This document shows, piece by piece, positions 52,901 to 64,000 of a stretch of DNA of 64,000 nucleotides (within the stretch, counting starts at the first letter, position 1; the number at the start of each line of letters is the position of its first letter). The notes beneath the pieces were generated by a model. The model was not told the DNA's origin, ran no database searches, and saw only the letters and a program-made list of their open reading frames with translations. Made by a program: the position numbers and the translations under genes. The stretch lies in the NCBI GenBank assembly GCA_036345935.2, contig JADWOT020000009.1, positions 7,335,381 to 7,399,380 of the forward strand. The letters are read 5' to 3'. The stretch is from Taenia hydatigena (lineage: Eukaryota > Platyhelminthes > Cestoda > Cyclophyllidea > Taeniidae).

Positions 52901-55900
52901 TTGAAGCGCGCAATACCGCGACACTTCTGATGGAGCGTGATCTTTTGATTTATCTCTGGCGCAGTACTGTCTATTTTTTGATAAGTTGTAGCGAGTTTCG
53001 TAGTTGGTTATGGTGAATTATTTGTAATGGACTAATCTTCGCAGTTACTTTAAATGATTGCCACTTAAAAGACGCTGAAATTTTCTATTTACTTTGGCTT
53101 TGAAGGTCATCGTCATCGCATCGATACTTTTTGCCGCCTCTGATTTATTCAACCCGATTCCATTCTGGAGGCCATTAAGTAAACCGTCTCACGATTCGCA
53201 CCTAGGTTTTCTCATAGCAAACTGGAAATGATACACAGGAAGGTTCAAATTTTCCTATATGTTTTCAGTTGAATTTGTTTCCTGAAACTAAGCGAATAGC
53301 ATGATTTGACTTCTGAAGTTTTGTGATTTTTCCAAGTGTTACTGTGTTTCATTTCGGTCAGACACCCAAAAGCTTGGCAAAACTCGATTTTTTTTGGAGA
53401 AGGATCTATTAGGTTTCCCCTGAGCATTTGCGTACACACATTGAACAGGAACTTCATCAATTCTTCCGCTTCGAATCCACAATTCTATGTTATGCTCCAG
53501 TGACCCAGTGCATCAGCAGCACTTGGCAACCAGATGGATCATGTTTTTTGTCACTGTCACTGGCCCACTCACTTCAACTTTCAATTCCACTCCATCGCTC
53601 ATGGACACGTTTACTGAGTACATGCTTTCACCCTGAATCGTATTCCAAAAGCGCACACATGTAGATCAGTTTTGATTGCGACTGGCCAATCAACTTCATT
53701 CAGTAATTCGCACGAACCTGTGCGTATGCTAATTTTGCTTTCTTCATAGTACCCATTTCCAACTACAGTTCTTCAGCGCAGAGTGAATACCGTTGTCAGT
53801 AATCACGATTCGACTGTGTTTATGCTTTCTTATTTCCTACTGTTAAGTGCCCTGCCGGTTCTTTTTCGTCTCTGCTTCTGGATCGTCTTATTTTCGTTTA
53901 CAAATCCGCTTGATCCCTTATCCCTAAGTTCTCATGTCCAGCAACCTGGAACATTCTCTCAGTATCATGTCAGGTTATGTGCATCTGAACAATTACTATG
54001 CATTAAAATTTTGAGAATAGATTATTCGTAACTCTGACAGTGCCTGTTTCAGCTGTCACGTTTATCATTGCTTTTAAAGTGCGCGGGCTCTATTGAATGG
54101 ATGGGATAGCTTCTCGCACATCCCTAGGTAAATGCCAACCGAGACACTTAAGAATCTGGCTTCATGCCTGCTATGTTGCCTCTTCATTAGCTTAACAGCA
54201 ACAGCTAAAGCATCCATTTTGGACGCATCCATAAGGAAATGGCTCCCACTATGCAAATCAGTGGCCCAAGTCAAATTTCTTGAGTGATTATTTCTAATGC
54301 TCTGCGTCTACACTCCGCCCAACCACAAAACCGAAATGTCCCATTTATATGTTTCACCTGAAACATACGCATTAGTTGTAAACATAACCGATGAAATTTA
54401 AAAAAACCTTATTTGGCATACCCGACTGTGCACGTCTGCGTGATTGGCAAAATTATTCTTGATGGAAAAGACGAGTTACACCTTACGAAAGGGGTGAAAT
54501 GTGCTATTTATCTCATAGCGGAATGGTAGTCACTTCCGTATTCCCTTTATCTTTCAGGCAAGTTGTGGGGAAGCGCTCCCTTATCATTAATATCAATTGT
54601 GAATTAGTACACAATTGATTTTGACCTTATCACAGCAGTTGAAACTGTGGCCATCTGACTGATATTTCCGGTTATGACGTGGCTAGGTTTTAAAGCGCCA
54701 TCAGGGGTTCAGGCTCCGATGGCAATTATAATCACCATTCTCCGTGTCTTTAGCTTCACTCAATTGTTCGAAGGATTGCATAATTCAGTCACGGACGATT
54801 GTAGGATTGGTCTGCTATCCAATACATTCTTACTGCTTTTATGATACCATTTGTGTCAACCTTATTCCCCCCCTCCCCCCCTTATTGATAGGATAATAAG
54901 CAGTAATATTTGCATCAGTCGAAGCCAATATGGAGCTATCAGGTGTCTGTACAATATTCTGAAAGAACCTTTATTCTCCGTTCAGCTGTTCAATTATGAA
55001 GATTAGTAGTAGAAACACAGTTGCTAAATGTACGTTCCCGATTAGTAGGTTCCAATTTAAATGTTTTCGTTTTTTCGCAACTTTTATGTGTTCTACCTCT
55101 CTATCTCTCCAAGTCGAATTATCGACGTTGCGCATTTTGGCTATGGAGACGTAGACAACTGTAAAACAATAGTTCGTTGGTGCTCTCCTGTTCTTGCCAC
55201 CTGCATCTTAACGCAATCATCACATTTCTAGTCACATGACAACATAATACTTAAGATGTGCCTTTTGGGAAGATTGCGCGTTGCTTTTGTGGTTTTGAGG
55301 CAGTGGTGACGGTAGGACTGCAATATTGTGAAAATGGTGCTATTTTTGACGTGGTCACAGTTTTATGTGAAATGCCTGCATGATTACTTTGTTTGACTTA
55401 TTACATGAACTCAAGCTTCCGATTTTGTGCATTGTGGTGTCGTGAGTTCATAGACTCTTTCTGCGTGTAATCGTCTTTTGGTATTCACACTTAAGTGTAC
55501 GTGCGTTTGGTTGTTAAGTTTGGTCAATGGATAAAGTGGGACGACTGTGTATTTTAAGAATAAAAGAAAAGGCGCATTTTGTTTATTTAATATCGTTCCT
55601 GGCAGTTGGTTAATTGTTTTCTTTTTTCATCGAATCAGAATGATCAGAGTGTATGCACATAAAGGCAAGGTCCATAGATTTGGTGTCAAAACCATGATGC
55701 GGTGATGCTATTGAGTGAATCTGTTTGCTTGATCTGATTTATCACAGGATCGTACTGCTGTTCCATTATTTTCTTTTAGCATCTCCGAGGTCTCAATAAA
55801 TGTGTGCCAATTTATCCCTGGGCATATCAACTGCCCATTGCCCAAAATACTACACTTTTGATAATTTGTTAATAAGTTTTCATTAAAAATTGCGGGCCTT

Positions 55901-58900
55901 TTGGACTCATAAATTATTTAATTGGACTAGTTTTAGCACAGGTCATCAAGGCGTGGATTTTTTCACACCGTGTTCAAGGCCATTTTTGCATGGATTAAGC
56001 CACTATGGCGACAGAGAGAAAGTTAAAGTTATAAGTCAAATATGGGCTTCGTACTCATTTCATTCGCTCGTGTATGAGATCATGTGACTGGTTTTTGCGA
56101 GTAGAGACGAACATAACTCACTTGTTCACCCTCCCACATCCGAGAATCTACTCTGATCGTAGGTCCCTTTCATTCTACCTGAATGAAGGCTGCATTCATT
56201 CTCTTCCCACTTGCTTGGGTGTCATTTAATTTTAAACGAATTCATCTGATTGAGAAAATCACTCAAACTTGTGTTAATTAAATTTGTTCCTTTTTGGAAG
56301 TCTTGTCTTTTCCCCATTCAGTAAGCTCACCACACTTGCTCTGTTATTCTTTTCACTTTAGTCGGCACCGAGCAGGAAAAACACTTTTCTTGCAAATCTG
56401 TTTCACAGAGTTGCACTATAATTCCTTGGGTTTGGTCTCCCTTTTTCCCTTCAGTCTATCGGCGCGGGCTCCTTCGGAACCGTATATCGGGGCACATGGC
56501 AAGAAAAAACTGTTGCGCTCAAAGTTTATCACCAGGCGTCTAGTCAAGTAAGTAATTTAATCATTACCTTATTCTCCATTATCATGGTGGTAGTTGTGCG
56601 GTGTTTGTCTTTTGGTCATGCTAAGGTATGGTGAATAGGATAATTAACGTTGGTATGCTTCGACTTCGAAATTCTACGCAAAATGCAAATCCTCAGGTGT
56701 GGATCCAAATGTTAACCGCAGTTGTTGCATTCATATAAAATAATTTTCATCACCTTTTAGTTCAATTACGCGCATAATAAAAAATTGCTTCAGGAAAAAT
56801 ACCCTAAGCCATTACTGTGTCAGCATGAATTGTTCTTGTAAAAATTGTTATATGCTGTGGTTTTTAACCTAATAACTGATCGGGCTTTGCAGACCTGAGC
56901 TTGAACGGAGGAATTATTGCTGCAAACATTACTTATTTTGCATTACTCGATATTTTTTCCAAGACTTTTCTGTGGCAGTTGTTTTTAAACGTTTTTTGGT
57001 GTGTCAAACAAGAACGTTTTCTTTGCTCTATGTAATTATGCACCGCATTCATTTTTTTCGTAAATCTTAGTGCCAATGTATTTACCCCTCAAAATTACCC
57101 ATGAGCTGGAATTAGTTTGGAATCGCTGTTACCAAGTCAAACTTATGAGTAGCGATTTATTAAATACATTTTGGCGCATCACGATTGTGCGCAGTTGTGT
57201 GGACTACATGATGAAAATACCGGTCTTTCATCGTGGGGATCTGTATCTCCTTGCTTTTCGAGTCATCATTGTTATTTTCGCCAATTTTTAGTCTTCTTTG
57301 GTGAAAATAGTACATTCTCATTGACATTCTTTGACCTTTTCCAAAAGATCCAGAAATAGCTTCTGCTTTTATCCAAAATCTACTACGGGTGTGTCTGACA
57401 GTTCCATTGATTGGAGTCGAGAAATTGGAGGACGCCTGCTTGTCCTTTCCTCTCAGAAATTTTACAGGTTTTGCCTAAGCATGTGATCTCCGAATTCATC
57501 TTCAGATCTCATGGTTTGTGTTTATTAAAATGAACTAAAATTAATGCCTGGAAGCGTTTTTCTTTTGAATGAGTTGTAGTTCCTCTCGCAAGGTCTTTCC
57601 ATGAATTTTACTTGAGGTTGTTTGACTTCCAGCATACTTTTAACGGCTTTACATAATTGATGAGGTGATTAGTTTGCTTCCGAGGCTTCATAGTGTTTAT
57701 TGTCTCACAAGTATTTCAAACATTGTTCGTATTAGTTTTTCGTTTATTTTAATTAAACAATTCGTTTTCGCCATGTATAGTTCTGATTTATGCCTAAGCA
57801 ACATTCGCCATTTTGGCAAGTTTCTTTGGTGTTGCCGGGGCAACTTTTATTCTTGGCTACATAGTGCCATCGGAGCTCGCTGTCATACACGTCTACAAGA
57901 ATTATATTAAGATCGTATTTTGGTCATTTACGGTGGTTTAAATTTTCATTTAACAAATTATATTTTCTTGTTTTTTGTTATAGATAAGTATTTTAAAAAT
58001 CGTTTTGATTTATAAAGGTAATGATTCCTACTTCCTTCGCTCAGACTCACTTGAAGTTCATATTTTAACGAACTTATAGACAAACAAAGTACTTCTCAGA
58101 CCTATCAAATTCGCTGATCAGTATCTACTCTAAATAACTAGAAAAATCGGTTAAAATTGAGCCATCTTTAATCATGGAAGAAGCTAAGTGTCTGTTACCA
58201 TTACTCGAGTGCCGCGTTATTGGTGAATCGTACGTTTTTGATAATGGTCATTGCTTTTTGCGGGTGTGAGTGAGTGCATAGAGCGAACTTGATCGCTTAC
58301 ATTTAAAAAGCAAAGAGCATAACCTTTGCGCTCCTTCAGCACTGTTTTTACTTGCCTCATTGCAAAACGCTACTGTTTGTACCCATTTGTATCCTCTTAT
58401 TCTTCCTTTTGGTATGAGTTTACGATTTCATCGACACCCTCCCTACCTAATATCGTGGGTCATGCATTAATCTATTTTCCTCTTTCTATTTACAGCCTAC
58501 TATTGCAGTTTCGAAGGTCCTCAGTGCTGTAAACTCAATATTAATCCCGTGGTCCTATGCTCTAATGCAACTGAGTCTCCTTTGCCTGCAAATCATTTAT
58601 TCGAGCTTAATTTCTACACTATTCGCTATTGAGCTGTGCTTTTAGGCTACCGATCTTCTTCTAGTTTCTATTCAGCCAATCCATGATTTGTTTAGTATAT
58701 CTAGGCCTTCAGAGGTCATCTGGGTTGGAGGGGAGTGTCAAATTTACTGCTGTCAACATCCTGCACGTATACTGGAACCATGCCGTACATCCATTTAATT
58801 ACGCTTATATTTAAGGAATTTAGGTCGCTGCCTCAACGTTTAAGGGTTTTCACATTTTTGTACATACAATCACAAAGTATGGTTTGCCAGGTCAACTCTA

Positions 58901-61900
58901 CATGTAGGCGCGCTCAGCAATTACTCAGGTATTCGACCTATTGTTGCAAGTTCAATCTATCCGTCTCCTCTCAGGTGTGTCACTAGTCTGCTTTTGCACG
59001 AATTGCATATAATGGCAAAAGTGTGCTGCGTGCGTTAAACTGCTACTTTGCGTGGAGGAAAAAGTCTTGAAAACCTTATGTGTTTGTTCGTTTGACGCAT
59101 TTGTTTTTTCTTCGGGAGTAATGCTGTGCATCGTGAGCGCTAGCAGAGGCCTGTCGTGTTGTTCCCCTCCAGCCAAATTTCTGTGTGTGCCAGAAATAAT
59201 AAAATGCTTCACCAATCCAGGGGTGATTTTGTCATTTAATTATCAAGTCATCAAGCGAGCGGTTTAAGCAGTGCTCCCAATTAAATTCCACAAAAATCCT
59301 TTTATTTAATCTATATTGAGTCTATTTTTTTTCCAGGAACAACGACTTCAGGAGCTAAAAATAAATGCAACTGGACATGCTTGAGAGACGTTTTGGTTAG
59401 GAAAAGTGCCGTCATATTTCATGACCTTAGCTCTTTTGGAGGTTCTAATCCATGCAGGCCAAATTGTATTGGCTAAATTGTATGCGCGATTTGATCTGGC
59501 TTTGCTCCAGTGATCCTTAAACAGGGTTGTGGTTTTTGCATTCCCAGGGACCGGTGCCCTCAGACGTACTTTCTAATTGTAGCATTTCTGGGTATGCATA
59601 AATGTATTTGACACCTTGATCGATGAAAAGAATTTATTTATCCGATTCGTCCCCCAATGCTATACTTCCTTCCAAAATCTTTTGACTTTTGCGCTTCCTG
59701 AAGCGCTGTTTGCTTGCAGGAAAAAGCGATTATATAAACGACTTTTGTGTGCGTTTAGTATGACAGATTAGTATCTCAAAGCTTGGGAATTCTAATCTGG
59801 GGACCTGAACTTCACTTCCCGCTATTGTTTGCATTTATGAACAGTTGATATTGCGATGCATCAAAGTCATGCTGGTTTAAGGAATTCCTACGAGGTTTTA
59901 ATCAGTATTGGTTAGATTACAGCATAAAACATTTTCGCCGCATATTTACTTTGCGTATGATTTTTAATTGAAATCAATTACCATTACCCGTAATTACTTG
60001 CATTTTGGAAAATGTAACGTAACTTAAGAGGGTCTTGTAAATTAGCTTGGCCATTACTGCCCAATGTTTAGCTCCGGGTTCATGAATCCTTGCAATTTCT
60101 AAACTAATATGCCACTGGAGTTGGGTTGCGTTTATGTGTAAGTGGAACTCGTTAGCCTATGTTTTCATCACTCAAATTCTTTGGGCCAAAGCTGTGCGAA
60201 TATGTTATGCTTGTAAATTGTGATTCACCTCCATCGGATAGGCTTCAATGTTCCAGTCTCAAAACTTTTTCAAATGAAGGGAAGTGGAAGCAAACGGTTG
60301 CATTGCTCCCTTCGTCACCCTTTATTTTTCCCACTTTTTGCTGCCTCACGCCTCATCGATTTCTTGAGGTCTATCTAATCCCATAGCAGTAGCAGCAACA
60401 GTTACTTGGCTTTGAAATAGATTTCTGTGATTTGCGTCACTGAGCGAATGCTAATCATGTCAGCCACAGTGGCAGTGGTGGTGCCGTCGCCACACTCCAT
60501 TTAGTTTCCCATCAAAAGTTCTTCGGCTTTTTCTCTATCAACTTTCTACCCTCCGAGTGTGGAACCATCTTCGCACGCTCCACTCATTTTACAAACAGAA
60601 GTAGTCCAGTTGGACGTTAACGACCGAGCTCCTCGATGTTTACTTCCGCCTTGACTTCGGAGGCAAACATTCTACCTGTATCCATTGCCATCCGAAAGGA
60701 AATGGGAAAGATGGCAAGCGTCTGTTTTGATCTTTTGTTCCTCTCTTCTTTGTTCCCTAAAAAGAAGTATTTTCCCCATTCTACATCCGTCTGACTACCT
60801 ATGAAACTTTTTTCGCCTTTGCTTATGAGCATCGGGTCTAGTTTCCTCTGAGCAGGTAAGATTTATCTAGAAACCTATATGAAAGTGCATCGACTGCTTT
60901 GTTATTTGTTATGTGAGTACATGGGATAGAAAATCTGTACTCTTTCTACACCAAGGTGGCGGCGATCAAAACACTCCTTGAGTTTCTAATTTGGTGTTTC
61001 AATCCTTGTTGTCAACATGCGTTCCCCTCCTCCATGTGCGGTCAATTGGCTCCTTTGCTCTTCCGACTTTTATACAGCTTTGTTTCATTTCCTTTGAAGT
61101 TGAATGGCCAATACCGATGTTTGGCGTGTGTGCGTCCCTGTTGTTGCATTACCAGCGCAGGTGATACCCCCTCTTTGACCTTGGTGACTGACGTTGGCTC
61201 TCACCTCGCTAGACTACTTTTAATGGCATCGGTCGTAGCAGTAACATATAGGCATGTTGGATATGAAACAATAGTCGAATCATTTTAAGGCACTATCCCA
61301 GTGTTTTTTTTGTTCTGTGAGTAAGCACATCATGTTTATGCATTACCCATATGATTTTCATTTTAATAAAGTTTATTTCACTGAAAGTGGATCCTGTGGA
61401 TGTAAAAGTGCGATTTTTTATTTTCATGATTTTTAAGAAGAATTGAAGAGTAGAATTTTTTAAGTTACGTATCCTGATACGATTTAGTGTTATGTGATTT
61501 TAACCAGTGTCTGTCATTAGTGGGTATTCTCGAAGAGCGAAAACGATTCGTTGCAACTTCCACTCGGAGTGCGTGTTACAGGAACTATAGACAATTTTAT
61601 TGTTGTACGTGACTGATTCTATCTCGCCTTATCTACTGAATTGTGTGTGTTTGTGTGCATTTGTCTGATTGAATCCCCACCTTCATTGAGAACTTATAAT
61701 CTTAATTTTTATTCAATTGAAAATTTTGCATCTGAGGCATCTTTGACGAATTCCTTTCCAAACAAGGTGTGTGTGCTGGACGGAATTTTAAGGGGACGAA
61801 GGCCTGTATTTTACTCTGTAAGGCCGTTTGGCAGTCAAGAATCCTGCGCTTTAATCTGACTTTAGAAAACTCGCCTTTCTCCCATCTTAAAACAATGCTC

Positions 61901-62684
61901 GAATCCTTATTAGATCTTTGCTTAAATAAATTTAGCGCTTCTCAATGTATTTGCCGCAACGCAGCGACACGTGATTAATAGACCTACGGCTCGTAGCGCA
62001 ATGTTCTATGCATAATTTTTTTTAAAAATTTATTAGATATTTCATGTCATAACTCGAGAAATATATGAATTTCGAAAGCAATTTCAAACACTGTCGATTC
62101 ATTTTCCTATAGAAGAATGGGCTAAAAGACGTTTTTTTGCTGTGTTTCCAACACTTGTGCATAGATAGTATCCTTTGTTGGTACCTGCTATATCAGCTCA
62201 TCTACCTTCCAGATCAGCAGCTATATAATTAACAGTCCTCTCTGTTTTTTTACTGGTTTCCACATCCTCGGTCAAATTTACTAGGAAAATCCAGCTCCAA
62301 CTATTCCTTACCTCAAATATCTGTATTGTTCTTTTTGAGAACGCTCCACTATGTGCACTCTTGGCGTTTGTCTTATTGTTTAGTCGGCTAACTCTACATT
62401 TGCTCACAAAATATAGATTCAACGCGAGGCCTCTAACCTGGGTCAGCTGGCGCACCGCAACGTAGTGGAGTTCTTTGGCCTGTGGGAGACCCAAGAGACG
62501 GTCAGCCACTTGCCCGCCCTGGTGATGGAGTTCGCTCACGGAGGCGCCCTACACACCGTTGTGCGTCGACGGCCCGCCATTCGACCTCTTACTCTCGCTG
62601 ATTGGGCTATTCAAATCGCTGAGGGCATGCGCTACCTCCACGAATGCGCCGGTCTTGTCCATAGGGATCTGAAAACTGCTAACA
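49980..62684 (+). CDS. Mixed-lineage protein kinase (SH3-MAP3K), 5' part
   Basis: Four exons, 49980-50105, 50511-50894, 56455-56547 and 62417-62684, encode the first 290 residues; the gene continues past the right edge (last codon split, phase 1). Residues about 17-75 form an SH3 domain (ALLNY, DDELCL, SEGWWVGQ, GVFPANYV). A low-complexity linker leads to the kinase domain: glycine loop GAGSFG 173-178, lysine K193 in VALK, helix C glutamate E205, VMEFAHGG hinge, and HRDLKTAN 283-290. SH3 directly before the kinase and the sequence itself match the MLK group (MAP3K9/10/11/21), cytosolic activators of JNK signalling. The leucine zippers and CRIB motif would lie beyond the window. Introns 2 and 3 are 5.6 and 5.9 kb. 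Two adjacent ATGs (49980, 49983) open the frame. Confidence 0.93.
50895..56454. other. Second intron of the kinase gene
   Basis: 5.56 kb, AT-rich. Contains a C-rich tract near 54867-54880 and only short motif-free open frames. The kinase sequence joins across it without missing residues, so no hidden coding exon is expected. No LTR copies were seen. Confidence 0.6.
56548..62416. other. Third intron of the kinase gene
   Basis: 5.87 kb, AT-rich. The kinase domain is continuous over the junction (helix C follows VALKVYHQASSQ), so no exon is missing. No gene, repeat or RNA was recognised inside. Confidence 0.6.
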
Positions 62685-64000
62685 GTGGGTCTACCCGTCT
62701 AGACACCTGAGTTACTAACTGAGCGAGACCAATTAATGCGCACATCCGATAGTGTGACTTTATGAAGCACTTAATTGTGTGTGATTCAAAAATTGTAAAG
62801 CTTCTATGACTAATTGAATACCATTATTTAATTGGATATACCAAAATGACACATGCGAAGGGAATTAGGTGATAGATTTTTACTTCGAAGAGGAATCTTT
62901 TATCAGGCTAAAAAACTAGGTAGTTTATTTGAAGGGAAGGCATATTTTGAGCGAAGCATCACATCTCCCGTATTCTGAGCAAAGCTTTGAGACCAATAAG
63001 AGTTCTTACAACTGCCAATAAAATTGCAGTTAGATGTAATTTTTAATAATAAATTTCTTCATTAGCTCCATGATCGTTCTTATGCTCATCTTGATTGTTG
63101 TGTCTTAGTATTTTCTCCTAAATTATTATGGAGCTTTCGCAACTTTAGCTCTCGCATCATTCCTGGTGAGATTCCTTTTTCCATTCAATTCTTTTGAAAT
63201 TCCATTGAGATGACACCTGCAGTGCCCCCAATCCCTAAAACCTAACAAGAAAATTTGGCCGGAATGCTCTTGTGTTCGCACTTGGGGTGTATTTATCTTT
63301 GGCTAAGAATATAATAAAACGTGCTATCTTTGATGTAAGCAGCTGAGGTCTCCGGTATTACTAATCTCGGAGATTTTTATGTCAAATTTTATTTTTTAGG
63401 TGCATTTTTTTCCATTCTTATGCTTGAACTTCCCTATTTTTTTGCACAAAACTCTTATACTAGTTGACGTTGTTCATAAACAACCATTAACCACGAGTTT
63501 TGGACGTGTTTTAGCCTTCGCACAACTTATTAAAGCTTTGAATCAACCGGCGCCTAATTTAGCGTTCTTTTCAAGCGAGAACTTGTGGGAAATAACTTTC
63601 TTAGAAAGTGTCGGCTAGTTACCTGGTTTTTTGTCTAAAAGTCTACTTCATACACTTTTCGTTAGTGTTTACTCTTAGCAGTAGATACCTTCTCTTGAAG
63701 AACATCTAAGGGAGTTACTATCTGAGCCTGTCTGTATCCCACGTGAAAGTCCTTTTCCTCTTCATGAGGATCTTCAAAGGGCATTCTGAAACATCTGCCT
63801 TTCAATAGGTTGAAAACTCTGCTATCTATCCAAATCCACTTTAATTATTTAAATTATTGGAAAAATGAGCTTGATGACGTTCGCTTTCCCTATCAAGGTA
63901 AATCAAATACTTTTTTGCGACTGGTTTCTAACGCAAAGTCCTTTTCACAGTTCTCATTCGCGAACCTCTGGTTGCCTCTCCTGGGCCAGATGATCTGATT
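62685..64000. other. Start of the fourth intron of the kinase gene
   Basis: 1.3 kb after the HRD exon. No exon with the expected DFG or APE motifs was found before the window ends, so the next exon probably lies beyond it. Confidence 0.5.

Noticed and set aside
54865..54882. C-rich tract in the second kinase intron
   Set aside because: Simple low-complexity sequence without partner strand motifs or repeats; no evidence for a function.

Overview
This window is animal nuclear DNA. Genes are split into many exons with GT-AG introns, proteins are typical of metazoans (axonemal dynein light intermediate chain, SOX/HMG-box, mixed-lineage kinase), and AT-rich introns reach several kilobases. The best fit is a flatworm, probably a tapeworm. 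That rests on the pairing of DUR3-type urea transporters with a TRIM-type mini-retrotransposon, and is inference: no rRNA, mitochondrial or spliced-leader marker is present to settle it.

Left part (1-25 kb). A complete two-exon DNALI1 gene (+) is followed by two tandem DUR3/SSF-type (urea/sodium-solute symporter) genes on the minus strand. Copy A is at 3.5-8.5 kb and copy B at 11.8-20.6 kb. Both could be rebuilt exon by exon with every splice phase agreeing, and several exons have exactly the same length in both copies. Two extra exons between them may be alternative 3' exons of copy B or the remnant of a third copy; their stop codon lies 9 nt from the start codon of copy A. Copy B is divergent from a SOX-like HMG-box gene (+, 20.97-24.93 kb), with about 390 bp and three CCAAT boxes between the two starts.

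Middle part (25-45 kb). All genes read on +. A solo LTR carrying a second, inverted LTR inside it (28.8-29.2 kb) precedes a three-exon lysine-rich membrane protein that may be metadherin-like. Then come a complete 13-exon cytosolic alanyl-tRNA synthetase (33.8-39.0 kb), a four-exon HAPSTR1/C16orf72-like protein (40.55-41.85 kb) and a three-exon ribonucleotide reductase small subunit (43.7-44.9 kb). There is no operon logic; AARS, RRM2 and possibly HAPSTR1 are growth/stress housekeeping genes.

Right part (45-64 kb). A complete 866-bp TRIM element has two LTRs, a primer-binding site, a polypurine tract and an exact 5-bp target duplication (47.7-48.5 kb). A further solo LTR lies at 49.4 kb. The first four coding exons of an SH3-containing mixed-lineage kinase (MLK/MAP3K9-11 type) then run off the right edge, with two introns above 5.5 kb. 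Most remaining sequence is intergenic or intronic and shows nothing recognisable.
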